A DNA stretch of 16,312 bases from Prosthecobacter debontii (GCA_945885485.1 CAMCYT010000036.1:1-16312), one strand, 5' to 3'. Shown: positions 1-8,068, numbered from the stretch's first letter. Made by a program: numbers and translations. Notes: a model not told the origin generated them from the letters alone.

Positions 1-1
1 G

Positions 2-1552
2 TTGCGGCTTAGAGATTACCGGCAGGGAGGCCAGGGAAACAGTGAGCCGTATCGTAATTGGATTCGTCAGGCGATGGATCAGAATATGCCATGGAATGAA
101 TTTGTGGAAAAGTTGATCAGCAGCAGAGGAAATGGCTGGGATCCGAAGACGGCAGCGGTTGGTTATTACACCAGTGATAGAGGAATGCCGTTAGATAATT
201 TATCTAACACGATGCGCGTATTTCTTGGGACTCGCATGGAATGCGCACAGTGTCATGACGATCCATTTGGTGATACGGATCGGAAAGATTTTTATCATTT
301 GGCTGCATTCACACATGGGCAGGGTCAGTTAAATCAGCATTTGATGGGTAATCTTTGGGAGGAACTCCGAGCAGTGAGAGAGTCCAAAGGGATTGAGTAT
401 CAGGTGGGGCAGTTGTTTTGGGATCGAATTTATGGAATGTCTCTGGAAGGAGGCGGTGATGGCCGGATTCAATTGCCATCTGACTATCAATATCGAGATG
501 GCAAGCCAGGTGATTTATTGGGTGGTAAGACTCCGTTTGGAAAATTCACTAGAACATCAGACCGGAAAGACGATGATGATGGTCGTGAAAAACTATCTGA
601 TTGGATCGTAGGAAAGACCGGTCCGCAGTTTTCATCTGTGATCGCGAACCGGATGTGGAAGCGAATCATGGGAAAAGGAATCCATGATCCCGTGGATGAT
701 TACATCGATGTTTCGAAGACGGTTTACCCTGATTTGATGACTTATCTTTCTACGCTGATAGTGGAGTTGGACTATGATCTTAAAGCATTCCAGAATGTTC
801 TACTGTTAACAAAGACCTTCCAATTCGCGACGAATCCTAAACCGTCGACCTTGGATAGTGGAGATGATTTCCATGGGCGTAAAATTGATCGTCTATCGGC
901 GGAGCAGATTTGGGATTCTCTGATTACATTATCGAATGGAGATCCGGATCGTCTGGCAAAGCGCAGTGTGGATAATCGGATTTATGTCGGCGGTCAGCCA
1001 GTTTTAGTTGGGGAAATGGATATGGTTCAGCTTTCCAATGAAGTGCTTGCATTGAAGACAGAGGCGCATGTGAGAAAATATTTCAATGAGTTTACACAAC
1101 GCTTGAAAACAAAAGGTGATTCTAAGAAAGGAAGTGCGTCAATGATGATGGAGAATGTTCAGAAGTATGGAGTGGACTCCGCGGTGAGGGCGTCTGAGTT
1201 GCCTTCACCAGCGCCGCGAGAGCATTTCCTATATTTGTTCGGCGCATCGGATCGTGAGGTTGTGGAAGCGGCGAGTAAGGATCCCAATGTGGGTCAAATG
1301 CTTTCCTTGATGAATGGATTCGTGCAGAGGCAACTGGTGAATAAGGCAGATGCACACATTTATAAGAGTCTTCAGGGCGCTACATCGTCGCATGAAAAAA
1401 TCCGTCGCCTCTACCTTGCAATTTTGAGTCGTCCACCAACCGACAAGGAAATGGAATGGATGTTGGCTGAAGTTGAAGCTGCTGGAGATCAAGCGTATCG
1501 AAACATTGTCGCAGCCTTAGTGATGTCCTCCGAGTTTGTTTTCCTGCAATAA
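2..1552 (+). CDS. DUF1549/DUF1553 domain protein (5' truncated)
   Basis: The reading frame is already open at the window edge, so the true start and any signal peptide or N-terminal cytochrome-like PSD1 domain lie upstream; the TTG at position 2 is not credible as the start. The visible 516 residues contain the end of a DUF1549 domain (RLRDY near the start, FLGTRMECAQCHDDPF at about residues 74-89) followed by DUF1553 (LSDWIVGKTGPQFSSVIANR, residues 198-217, then RLSAEQIWDSL near 298-308 and the usual C-terminus LYLAILSRPPTDKE ending in SSEFVFLQ). Such proteins are exported and abundant in Planctomycetes and Verrucomicrobia, usually encoded just before a DUF1501 gene as here (27-bp gap). Their biochemical role is not firmly established; a link to breakdown of complex polysaccharides has been proposed. 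The CAQCH at 81-85 fits a c-type haem motif, but it is a standard part of DUF1549. Confidence 0.93.
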   Translation: MRLRDYRQGGQGNSEPYRNWIRQAMDQNMPWNEFVEKLISSRGNGWDPKTAAVGYYTSDRGMPLDNLSNTMRVFLGTRMECAQCHDDPFGDTDRKDFYHLAAFTHGQGQLNQHLMGNLWEELRAVRESKGIEYQVGQLFWDRIYGMSLEGGGDGRIQLPSDYQYRDGKPGDLLGGKTPFGKFTRTSDRKDDDDGREKLSDWIVGKTGPQFSSVIANRMWKRIMGKGIHDPVDDYIDVSKTVYPDLMTYLSTLIVELDYDLKAFQNVLLLTKTFQFATNPKPSTLDSGDDFHGRKIDRLSAEQIWDSLITLSNGDPDRLAKRSVDNRIYVGGQPVLVGEMDMVQLSNEVLALKTEAHVRKYFNEFTQRLKTKGDSKKGSASMMMENVQKYGVDSAVRASELPSPAPREHFLYLFGASDREVVEAASKDPNVGQMLSLMNGFVQRQLVNKADAHIYKSLQGATSSHEKIRRLYLAILSRPPTDKEMEWMLAEVEAAGDQAYRNIVAALVMSSEFVFLQ

Positions 1553-1579
1553 GATTCAATCCATAGACCTAATCGAAAA

Positions 1580-2881
1580 ATGAATATCCAAGATTTGAAC
1601 CGCACCGATGAGTTGACGCGTCGGCAGTTTATGTTGAATGCGGCACGGGCATATCTTGGGGTTCATCTTTTTCCGATGTTGGGCTCTTCAGTGGCGAGTG
1701 CTGCTCCTGCAGCGGTGGGTGCGGGAGGAAAAGCGAAGTATGTGATCTATCTTTATATGTCTGGTGGGATGAGTCACTTGGATACGTTTGATCCGAAGCC
1801 TAAGAAAAAGGCGGTGATGGGTCCGACGGAAACGATTACGGGTAAGGCGGATGTTCCGATCAGTGGATATTTACCAAACACGGCGAAGGTGACGGATAAG
1901 ATGTGTATCATTAATTCATTGAGTTCGACCCAGGGTGCGCATGAGCAGGGGACGTATATGATGCACCACAGTTATTCGCCGCGTGGAACGATACGGCATC
2001 CGGCGTTTGGTTCTTGGGTGTTAAAACTGGCTGGGCCGATTCATCCTCAGTTGCCGGGATTTGTTGCGATCAATACGCCTACTGCCGTGACTTCAGGGGG
2101 TTTTTTCGGGGCGAAATTTTCAGCGGCTCCGATCGGTAAGCCTGACGAAGGCTTGTTGGATTCGAAGCGATCTGTAGATGTTTCAGAAGGAAATTTTGAT
2201 AGACGTTTGTCGCTGGCTGATAAGTTGAATAAGGAATTTCACACGCGCTATCCGAATACGGATGTGAAGGCGTATGAGGAGCTTTATCGGGATGCGATTG
2301 CGCTGATGAAGTCATCGGATCTTACGGCATTTGATTTAGCGAAAGAATCTCAAGCAACGCGTGATTTGTATGGATCTGGGAACTTCGCGCAGGGCTGTTT
2401 GTTGGCTAGGCGATTGATTGAGCATGATGTGCGTTTTGTGGAAGTGCAGTTAGGGGGGTGGGACACGCATTACGATAATTTCGCAGGAGTTGAAGGGCGT
2501 TGCCAAGAATTTGATCAAGCATACGCCGCGTTACTGACGGATCTGGAAGCGCGAGGGAAACTCAAAGACACATTGGTTGTGGTGGCGACCGAGTTCGGGA
2601 GAACGCCTGAAATCAATAGCGAGCATAAAGACGGACGTGATCATCATCCGAGTGCATTCAGTTGTGTGCTTGCGGGTGGTGGAATCAAGGGTGGTGTGAA
2701 ATATGGACTGACCGATAGTTCCGGAAGCAAAGTGAAGGAGGGCTTGGTGACCGTCCAGGATTTCAATGCGACAATCGCCTACAGCTTGGGCTTGCCTTAC
2801 GATTTAGTGCTGATGTCGCCGACGAAGCGACCGTTTAAGATTGCTGATCAAGGAAAACCCATCACAACGATTTTCGGTTAG
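1580..2881 (+). CDS. DUF1501 family Tat-exported protein
   Basis: This 433-residue protein belongs to DUF1501, a family in the alkaline phosphatase/sulfatase-like fold group. The N-terminus has a twin-arginine motif (TRRQFM, residues 13-18) followed by a weakly hydrophobic stretch and an Ala-rich cleavage region near residues 40-45, so export by the Tat pathway is expected, possibly with a bound metal. Family landmarks are SGGMSHLDTFDPKP (61-74), GGWDTH (292-297), TEFGRTP (337-343) and GRDHHP (352-357); the Asp and His residues of these motifs are candidate metal ligands. Length is normal. It follows the DUF1549/DUF1553 gene by 27 bp on the same strand, the usual pairing, and the two are probably co-transcribed and act together in the periplasm; substrate unknown. 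The last 20 bp overlap the 3' end of the convergent tsaE gene, and I see no terminator between them. Confidence 0.93.
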   Translation: MNIQDLNRTDELTRRQFMLNAARAYLGVHLFPMLGSSVASAAPAAVGAGGKAKYVIYLYMSGGMSHLDTFDPKPKKKAVMGPTETITGKADVPISGYLPNTAKVTDKMCIINSLSSTQGAHEQGTYMMHHSYSPRGTIRHPAFGSWVLKLAGPIHPQLPGFVAINTPTAVTSGGFFGAKFSAAPIGKPDEGLLDSKRSVDVSEGNFDRRLSLADKLNKEFHTRYPNTDVKAYEELYRDAIALMKSSDLTAFDLAKESQATRDLYGSGNFAQGCLLARRLIEHDVRFVEVQLGGWDTHYDNFAGVEGRCQEFDQAYAALLTDLEARGKLKDTLVVVATEFGRTPEINSEHKDGRDHHPSAFSCVLAGGGIKGGVKYGLTDSSGSKVKEGLVTVQDFNATIAYSLGLPYDLVLMSPTKRPFKIADQGKPITTIFG

Positions 2882-3293
2882 AAATTCGGATTTCTCGGCT
2901 GTCGTCAGGCTGATGTTCAAATTGCAGCCATTGGGTGTGATCTGAAAAAAGTTCTGGGAATAAATCGGCCCACTCGCAGATAACAATAGCATCTTCCTCA
3001 AGGTATTCATCCCAGCCGAGGTCAATGAGTTCGTTGGGAGATTTCAGCCGATAGAAATCAAAGTGATGGATAGTGGAATTGCCATCTTTGTAGGAATTGA
3101 CGATGCTGAATGTGGGGCTGGTGACGCAAGTATCAGGCTGAAGCTGTTTGAGGAAACCTTTAGTCCAATGGGTTTTACCACTGCCTAAATCTCCAACTAG
3201 GGCGAACACATCTCCGGGTTTTGCTTGGGCGGCAAATAAGCTACCAAGATTCATCATTGCCTCTGGTGAAGATGCAGAGAAAACAGGCTTCAT
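2862..3293 (-). CDS. tsaE: TsaE, tRNA threonylcarbamoyladenosine synthesis ATPase
   Basis: TsaE is the small P-loop ATPase that works with TsaB, TsaC/Sua5 and TsaD to make N6-threonylcarbamoyladenosine at position 37 of ANN-decoding tRNAs in the cytoplasm. The 143-residue length is typical. Visible features are Walker A GDLGSGKT (residues 34-41), the switch-like TSPTFSIVNSY (58-68), the conserved HFDFYRL (77-83) and the acidic VICEWAD (104-110), all in family order. It is the last gene of a seven-gene run: its ATG overlaps the TGA of the DUF3108 gene by 4 bp. Its partner genes are absent here, so a housekeeping gene is attached to the end of an envelope-protein operon. Its final 20 bp overlap the convergent DUF1501 gene. 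Identification is secure. Confidence 0.96.
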   Translation of the reverse strand: MKPVFSASSPEAMMNLGSLFAAQAKPGDVFALVGDLGSGKTHWTKGFLKQLQPDTCVTSPTFSIVNSYKDGNSTIHHFDFYRLKSPNELIDLGWDEYLEEDAIVICEWADLFPELFSDHTQWLQFEHQPDDSREIRISNRKSL

Positions 3294-4123
3294 GGAGTTT
3301 TGGTATGTTTGACCAATACAGCACGCACATCACCGATGTAAGCGGAAGCGCGGATCTCCAGAGGAATTCGGTCGATATCGTCAGAAAGCCAGAGCTTGAC
3401 CGGTTTCTTGATTTTTTTATACGGGAGTAGCTCGTGGGTATCGAACTTAATTTTTTGCATCGCGATGCTGAGGAGAATAGCATCTTTACCTTCGTGTTTC
3501 TCTTTGGCTTCTACGTGGATATTCAAAAGGTAAGGGCTTCGGAAAGGGAGAATTAACATCACATGGGTATCTCCGACATCGAGTTTTTGACTTCTAATAA
3601 AAAGTATAGCTGAAATTAGATCTCGGACGTTTGGTTCGCTAAACGTTTTTACAAACGTTTTTTCTTTGGAGGTGCTTATGTTTGTAGTGACTTCATCGAT
3701 ATCAACCTGTGCTGGACTGTAGCGGTTCGTAGTGACGACTTTTTCTTTGGAATCGGATTCGGTGGATTGAAAAAAGTAGGGCTCCAATGTGTCGAGTTTG
3801 AGTTCCGACCAATAGTTGTGCTCGTAAGGAAAAAGTTTTTTTGCCACTCCCAAGCTATATGACTTGGATGTAACGACGAGGAATCCAGATTTGCTGACTT
3901 TTTTGGGTGCGAATTGGAGGTCAAAGTAGCCAGCTTTGACTACGCCTTTCCAACTGAGTGAATACTCTAGCTTGGAGCTTTCGATAGCAGGATGGCTTCC
4001 GAAAGTTGAGGGAGTGAGTTGTTCCGCCCAATCTGGTTTTGCGCACAGGGGGGAAGTGGCCAGAATGAATAAGCAAAGAATGCGAAGCGAGGTGAGGCGG
4101 TTCATCGCGGTGTAGAACTTCAC
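3290..4123 (-). CDS. DUF3108 family exported protein
   Basis: A 277-residue protein with a signal peptide (hydrophobic LRILCLFILATSPLCA, about residues 13-28) and a DUF3108 fold: LEYSLSWKGVVKAGYFDLQF (52-71), YSLGVAKKLFPYEHNYWSEL (89-108), the DLISAILFIRSQ segment (168-179) and LWLSDDIDRIPLEIRA (244-259). DUF3108 proteins are periplasmic or outer-membrane-facing beta-rich proteins of unknown function. The start used is GTG 4123, which overlaps the upstream stop as GTGA and matches the overlap pattern of the whole operon; the alternative ATG at 4105 (MNRLTSLR) would give a more ordinary signal peptide length and a short gap instead. The 3' end overlaps tsaE by 4 bp. Confidence 0.88.
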   Translation of the reverse strand: MKFYTAMNRLTSLRILCLFILATSPLCAKPDWAEQLTPSTFGSHPAIESSKLEYSLSWKGVVKAGYFDLQFAPKKVSKSGFLVVTSKSYSLGVAKKLFPYEHNYWSELKLDTLEPYFFQSTESDSKEKVVTTNRYSPAQVDIDEVTTNISTSKEKTFVKTFSEPNVRDLISAILFIRSQKLDVGDTHVMLILPFRSPYLLNIHVEAKEKHEGKDAILLSIAMQKIKFDTHELLPYKKIKKPVKLWLSDDIDRIPLEIRASAYIGDVRAVLVKHTKTP

Positions 4124-4602
4124 TCACCAAAACCCGGGACGGGAGTGGCGCGTGGAGGGAGGACGCCGGGGAGGCTGTCGTCAGGAATGTGGAATGAGGT
4201 CTCTTGGCGTTGCTCGGAAGTTGGGAGGGGTCTGAAGGATTCTGAGTGAGTATCCACTCGGAAGGAGAGTTTCATGACATCGCGGTTGGTCTCACACATG
4301 AGATCGCGCAGGTCCTTATTCTCGTTTTTCAGTTGTTTGAGTTCGGCTAGTAACTCGATAAAAAATTCTTCCTGTGAGTGTTTTTTTGCGATGGGCTCCT
4401 GTGATACAATCGGGGTTGCAACCGGCGTAGAGATTTTTTGGATCGGCTTTTGAATGGAGGGTAAAGTTGGAACGATCTGATGCGGTTGTTGTTGAAGCGG
4501 AACCATGGCTACCATTGATTGAACTGACCAGTAATGACTAACCCCAGCGCCAACCATTGCGGTTAGCAGGGCTCCACAGATAATGGGTAGGGTGGAGTTC
4601 AT
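4120..4602 (-). CDS. Hypothetical membrane-anchored coiled-coil protein
   Basis: Not recognised. The 160 residues begin with a single hydrophobic helix (IICGALLTAMVGAGVSHYW, residues 7-25), which is a membrane anchor or uncleaved signal, followed by a Pro/Gln-rich linker (about 36-72). A charged helix with coiled-coil character follows (EEFFIELLAELKQLKNENKD, 78-97, continuing to about 118), and the tail is rich in Pro (about 135-160). The layout of one membrane helix, flexible linker and coiled coil resembles periplasm-spanning scaffold proteins, but that is shape only and not homology. It overlaps its neighbours by 4 bp at both ends (ATGA upstream, GTGA downstream), so it is almost certainly translationally coupled to them. 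Confidence 0.8.
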   Translation of the reverse strand: MNSTLPIICGALLTAMVGAGVSHYWSVQSMVAMVPLQQQPHQIVPTLPSIQKPIQKISTPVATPIVSQEPIAKKHSQEEFFIELLAELKQLKNENKDLRDLMCETNRDVMKLSFRVDTHSESFRPLPTSEQRQETSFHIPDDSLPGVLPPRATPVPGFGE

Positions 4603-5432
4603 GGTTTTATAGGTGGGTTAGTATTAGAAGCAGGAGTTTCGGGTTTTGGCAAGGACGCAAGTAACCTGTGTAATTCGGATAAAGCGCTGCCCATTTTTAA
4701 AGAATCGGTCTCGAGTTGAGTGATGGAGGATTCGAGAATGTTCGCCACGGTCTGGTCCTGCTGATATCCTTTCTTGTAATCGTATCCCGGCTCGGTCACA
4801 GAAAAGACTTTGGTAGCATCGGCGTCTGGGGATAAAATGTGGGGGGTGATTTCAAGTGAGATAAAAGTTCCAGGCTTGATTTCGACCTGACGGGAGAAGG
4901 CTGGCGCGTTTTTTTCGGATCCGAGTTTCCAGCCAGCAGGGGCAGGAATCAGTGCTTTGGTTGTAAAGCTAGATTTGATCTCGATATCATTTGGGTCAAT
5001 TTTACCAGAACCAGAACGTATGGATTCGACTCGGACGCTGATGGGTTCGGCAGGAGTTTCGGCTGGGATTTCTGCGATAGCACCGGCATCAGGGGTTTTC
5101 TCTTTGGACTCTGGTTCAAGAGGTTTGGCTGGTTCTTCTTTTCTGGCTTCAGGAGATTTACCGCTGATTAGCATGGGTTTCTTGTTCGTAGGCTTTTCTT
5201 CGACAGCGATGGCGCGCGGGGTTTCTTCGGTTTTATCAGGTGTCGCTTCGGTTTTGCCGGGAGGAGGAAGAACGACGGTGATTTCGGCGGGTTTGGCTTT
5301 TCTGTTACGATTGAATTCATCAATCGCTTTTTGAATTTGCTCTGCATCCGGAATGGAATCTGGATCTGCATCTTGAGCGGGAACTAAAGAAATCATTCCG
5401 AACGCTAGGCTAAGGATGTAAAATGATTTCAT
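4599..5432 (-). CDS. Hypothetical exported protein with Pro/Glu/Lys-rich linker
   Basis: Not recognised. A 277-residue protein with a short signal peptide (MKSFYILSLAFGMISLVPAQ, cleavage probably just after residue 20). A low-complexity region rich in Pro, Glu, Lys, Thr and Ala covers about residues 45-130. It is followed by a segment that looks folded and beta-rich (about 148-222, including ALIPAPAGWKLG at 160-171 and VEIKPGTFISLEITPHIL at 183-200). A helical segment at about 224-262 and a short Pro-rich tail end the protein. The linker suggests a secreted domain held away from a membrane or partner. ATG 5432 overlaps the upstream stop by 4 bp and its TGA overlaps the next start. A reading frame on the opposite strand here (4957-5334) is a shadow caused by the repetitive linker codons. 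Confidence 0.8.
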   Translation of the reverse strand: MKSFYILSLAFGMISLVPAQDADPDSIPDAEQIQKAIDEFNRNRKAKPAEITVVLPPPGKTEATPDKTEETPRAIAVEEKPTNKKPMLISGKSPEARKEEPAKPLEPESKEKTPDAGAIAEIPAETPAEPISVRVESIRSGSGKIDPNDIEIKSSFTTKALIPAPAGWKLGSEKNAPAFSRQVEIKPGTFISLEITPHILSPDADATKVFSVTEPGYDYKKGYQQDQTVANILESSITQLETDSLKMGSALSELHRLLASLPKPETPASNTNPPIKP

Positions 5433-6181
5433 GGGGATTCTTTGTCGCGTTGGATTTTGACTGCGTCTGAATTTGGGGAATGGTTAATACGGGAGGATTT
5501 GAGGAGGTTTGAGGAAACTGATGGGCTATCGGCACGTAGGATTTGATTTGGAGTGGATGTATCCATGAGTTTGTTCCAATCTGCTAGAATGAGGCTGCCT
5601 TCTTCACGAAGCGTCTGGGATTTTTCCTGGTAATCTTCGAGGCGTCTGAGCAATACGCGTGCATGGGCGGCATCGTTTTGAGACCAGCGTAGGTTGCGGC
5701 TTTTGTAGAGCGCTGGAACATCGATCACAATGCGGTGGATTTCTCCGTTGCTGCATTCCGCATCAAGGATGTGTTGCATGCGGATGTTGGTTTCTTCAAA
5801 GCCGACGGTATGGGGAGCTGAGGGAGGTGCTTGTTTGGTTACGGATGGTTGGTTTTTAGGCTTCAGTCCGGGAAGAATGTTAGATGGAGATTCTGTTTTA
5901 ACGACAGGTATTACGGGTGGAGGTGTGATCGGATTTATGATGGCTACTTTTTCTGGAATGGAAGAGTATGTCGCAGTAACGGGTTTGGTGATGTAGGCAA
6001 AACAAAAGACGCCAGCGACGGCTGTGCTTGCCAATAGCAGTATGGGGTAAAGTCGTTGTATCTTCGAGTTAACCACCCTCCGGTTCGCAAAAGAATGGGA
6101 ATGTGGTCTTGGACTGATAGCTAGAGTCAAGTCGAGTGGACGTGGTTCTCTATGGAATTCGTAACCTGAGTTATGCTTCAT
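5429..6181 (-). CDS. Hypothetical single-pass membrane protein with Pro-rich linker
   Basis: Not recognised. The 250 residues start with a roughly 40-residue polar, basic N-terminus (likely cytoplasmic). One transmembrane helix follows (LYPILLLASTAVAGVFCFAY, residues 44-63), then a Pro/Lys/Thr-rich linker (about 67-125). A mixed domain covers about 126-215 (VGFEETNIRMQHILDAECSN at 126-145, then IHRIVIDVPALYKSRNLRWS at 148-167, then a helical region with RVLLRRLEDYQEKSQTLREE at 175-194), and the tail is polar. The topology (short cytoplasmic N-terminus, one helix, extended linker, periplasmic domain) is reminiscent of TonB-like or pilus-scaffold proteins, but no family motif is visible. It overlaps both neighbours by 4 bp (ATGA), placing it third in the operon. 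Confidence 0.8.
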   Translation of the reverse strand: MKHNSGYEFHREPRPLDLTLAISPRPHSHSFANRRVVNSKIQRLYPILLLASTAVAGVFCFAYITKPVTATYSSIPEKVAIINPITPPPVIPVVKTESPSNILPGLKPKNQPSVTKQAPPSAPHTVGFEETNIRMQHILDAECSNGEIHRIVIDVPALYKSRNLRWSQNDAAHARVLLRRLEDYQEKSQTLREEGSLILADWNKLMDTSTPNQILRADSPSVSSNLLKSSRINHSPNSDAVKIQRDKESP

Positions 6182-6627
6182 GGTTTCTTTTCGGATTCGG
6201 TCTCTTTGGAAGTTGCTGCAACGGCGTAGCTAACGGTGGTCTGATCGGATACGCCTAGAAACGTGGTGATAGTGAAAGATTCCTTGGTTAGGCGCAAGTG
6301 GCGTAGTGTGCCGTCTATATTACTAGAAGCTTGGATGCCAGGGATGACCTCAATAGCTCCTGATTCTGATTGTTGGCGGCTGATTCCATCCGAGCGATAA
6401 ATTTCAAAGGAGGTAAATGCTTCTTTTTCATCTTCCATGAGGTTGATACGCACCGTGACGCCATCGGTATAAACCTTGAAAGCGACAGGTTTCATGGGAA
6501 TGGGTGTGGCGCCTGTTCCAGTGACTTTGAAATGTGACTGCAGCAAGAAATCGCCAATATGGCGAAATTCAGTAGCATTAGCAGCAACTGACGCGAAGTA
6601 AAAGAGGCTTAGGATCAGAGCTTTCAT
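6178..6627 (-). CDS. Hypothetical small exported protein
   Basis: Not recognised. The start was set at ATG 6627 because it gives a clean signal peptide (MKALILSLFYFASVAANA, cleavage probably after residue 18) and restores the 4-bp ATGA overlap with the upstream prepilin-like gene seen at the other junctions; the frame is open to ATG 6642, which would add five residues (MGRWS). The mature protein (about 130 residues) is beta-strand-rich with no cysteines: alternating hydrophobic and polar stretches such as VAFKVYTDGVTVRINLM (about residues 48-64) and SFTITTFLGVSDQTTVSYAV (117-136), then a Lys/Glu-rich tail. It probably sits in the periplasm or on the surface together with the other products of the operon. 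Function unknown. Confidence 0.8.
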   Translation of the reverse strand: MKALILSLFYFASVAANATEFRHIGDFLLQSHFKVTGTGATPIPMKPVAFKVYTDGVTVRINLMEDEKEAFTSFEIYRSDGISRQQSESGAIEVIPGIQASSNIDGTLRHLRLTKESFTITTFLGVSDQTTVSYAVAATSKETESEKKP

Positions 6628-7016
6628 TGACCAACGTCCCATATAGAATCAAGGGGTTGTCCCGAAGGATCGTAAGTAGCTGTTCCTTTCAGAAAAACAG
6701 GAGGGGTGACGTCTAGTTTGATAGTTAGTGTGACGCCGTCGAGTGATTTAACGACGGGTAGTGCCGTTGCATCACCAGTCAGATAAGGAATGAGCTGAGC
6801 AGAGGTGATTGAGGCGACAGTAGCTGTTGGATTATCAGAGAGATATAAGCGTTGCGCGGAGTATACGTTTCTGAGTTGTTCTGACGCAGAGCGACCCGTT
6901 TGCCAATCACCGTATTTCGTGGAAACGAATAGCCCCAAGCCCATCAGAGACAAGAGCAGCATGATCACCACAGTCATCTCGAGCAAGGTGAAGCCGGATT
7001 TTAGATTACCATTCAT
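6624..7016 (-). CDS. Prepilin-like (pseudopilin) protein
   Basis: The N-terminus is a type IV prepilin signal: a short basic leader MNGNLKSG, then FTLLEM with the glutamate at mature position +5, then a hydrophobic helix (VVIMLLLSLMGLGLFVSTKY, about residues 16-35). A prepilin peptidase would cut after Gly8 and methylate the new N-terminal Phe. The body is short (130 residues in total) with a helical spine (SASEQLRNVYSAQRLYLS) and a small C-terminal domain, as in type II secretion pseudopilins or minor pilins. The frame extends to an ATG at 7046, but that would make an 18-residue leader, so ATG 7016 is preferred. It is the first gene of the seven-gene overlapping run. No pilus ATPase, PilC-like platform, secretin or peptidase is encoded nearby, so the assembly machinery must be elsewhere. 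Confidence 0.88.
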   Translation of the reverse strand: MNGNLKSGFTLLEMTVVIMLLLSLMGLGLFVSTKYGDWQTGRSASEQLRNVYSAQRLYLSDNPTATVASITSAQLIPYLTGDATALPVVKSLDGVTLTIKLDVTPPVFLKGTATYDPSGQPLDSIWDVGQ

Positions 7017-7087
7017 AATGATTAAATTAGCCCTATAAGATCTCATTGGAAAGGGTGAAATTTTAAATTTTCTATATGAATCCTGAG

Positions 7088-8068
7088 CTATTTTTTGTGA
7101 AAAATGATTTTGCCTAAGCGTTTTGGTTGATTCAAACGAGCCAGGGCGCTTGAGAAATCGGCGAGGTCGTAAGTGCTATCGATCGCTTGGGTAAGCTTGC
7201 CAGAACGAACGAGTTCGGCGAGTTCCGCATAGGTTTGGTTTATCGTTTGCGGATCGCTTTCGCGAATCCACTGGGTGACCCATAGGCCGCGGAGGCGGAT
7301 ATCGTTGAAGATCAGTGGGCCATTCGGGACGGTTAACGGTTTTTTTGCCATCGCGCCGTAGGTGATGTGCGTGCCGCTTGGTCCTAGCAGTTTCATGATG
7401 CGCAGAGCGCTTTCGCCGCCGACTGCGTTGAAAGCGAGTTTGGCGCGTTCTTTTCCGAGCGATTCCAAGGCTGAAGCATATCCGGTCGTTGAGTCTTCGA
7501 AAACCTTGGTGGCTCCGAGTTTTTTCAGCTCGGAGATGAGTGAGGTATTTCTCAAAAAACAAAGGGTCTGGATGCCTAAATGTTTGGCGAGCTGGATGGT
7601 GCATTGGCCGACCCCGGAGTTGGCGGCGTTGAGTACGACCCAATCTCCGGCCTGAAGGGACTCGAAATGGTTCAATAAAAGGAAGGCCGTGGCTGGATTG
7701 ACTTTTAGCATGGCGGCCTGGAGGGGATCGATCTCACTCGGAAGCCGAATGAGGTTTTGCTCGTGGGTGATGGCGTGATCTGCCCAGCCGCCGACTCTGG
7801 AAAGTGGCATCACGGTTTCGCCAGGCGAGAACCGTTCCGACTGACTTTCGAGAACAGTCGCGAAGCATTCGATGCCGGCAGTGGCGGGTAGTTCGGGTTT
7901 GATTCCGTAGGTTCCCTCGATGAAATTTAGGTCGGCGGGGTTGATAGGGCTGGCTTGGATTTCAAGAAGAAGTTCACCAGCTTTCAAGGGCGGTAGAGTG
8001 AATGATTCAAGATTCAACACTGTGCTGGCCGCTCCGAATTGATTGAACACAAGGTGCCGGGATTTCAT
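7088..8068 (-). CDS. MECR/ETR-like 2-enoyl thioester reductase (MDR superfamily)
   Basis: A 326-residue zinc-free medium-chain dehydrogenase/reductase. It closely follows the pattern of mitochondrial trans-2-enoyl-ACP/CoA reductases: INPADLNFIEGTYGIKPELP (residues 42-61), with Tyr54 at the position of the catalytic tyrosine; VNPATAF (123-129); the nucleotide-binding NAANSGVGQ (147-155); FNAVGG (213-218); YGAMAKKP (237-244) and RLRGLWVTQW (258-267). Such enzymes reduce the 2,3 double bond of enoyl thioesters with NADPH, the last step of the type II fatty acid elongation cycle. A general quinone oxidoreductase activity cannot be excluded, but the GNYG-like and GAMAKKP motifs favour the enoyl reductase subgroup. 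The gene stands 71 bp upstream of the prepilin operon on the same strand and may or may not be co-transcribed with it. Confidence 0.87.
   Translation of the reverse strand: MKSRHLVFNQFGAASTVLNLESFTLPPLKAGELLLEIQASPINPADLNFIEGTYGIKPELPATAGIECFATVLESQSERFSPGETVMPLSRVGGWADHAITHEQNLIRLPSEIDPLQAAMLKVNPATAFLLLNHFESLQAGDWVVLNAANSGVGQCTIQLAKHLGIQTLCFLRNTSLISELKKLGATKVFEDSTTGYASALESLGKERAKLAFNAVGGESALRIMKLLGPSGTHITYGAMAKKPLTVPNGPLIFNDIRLRGLWVTQWIRESDPQTINQTYAELAELVRSGKLTQAIDSTYDLADFSSALARLNQPKRLGKIIFHKK

Noticed and set aside
242..256. CAQCH as evidence for a cytochrome c domain
   Set aside because: This motif is part of the normal DUF1549 pattern; a real PSD1 cytochrome domain would be upstream of the window.
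7017..7046. Prepilin start at ATG 7046
   Set aside because: It would give an 18-residue leader with hydrophobic residues; ATG 7016 gives a typical 8-residue basic leader ending in Gly.
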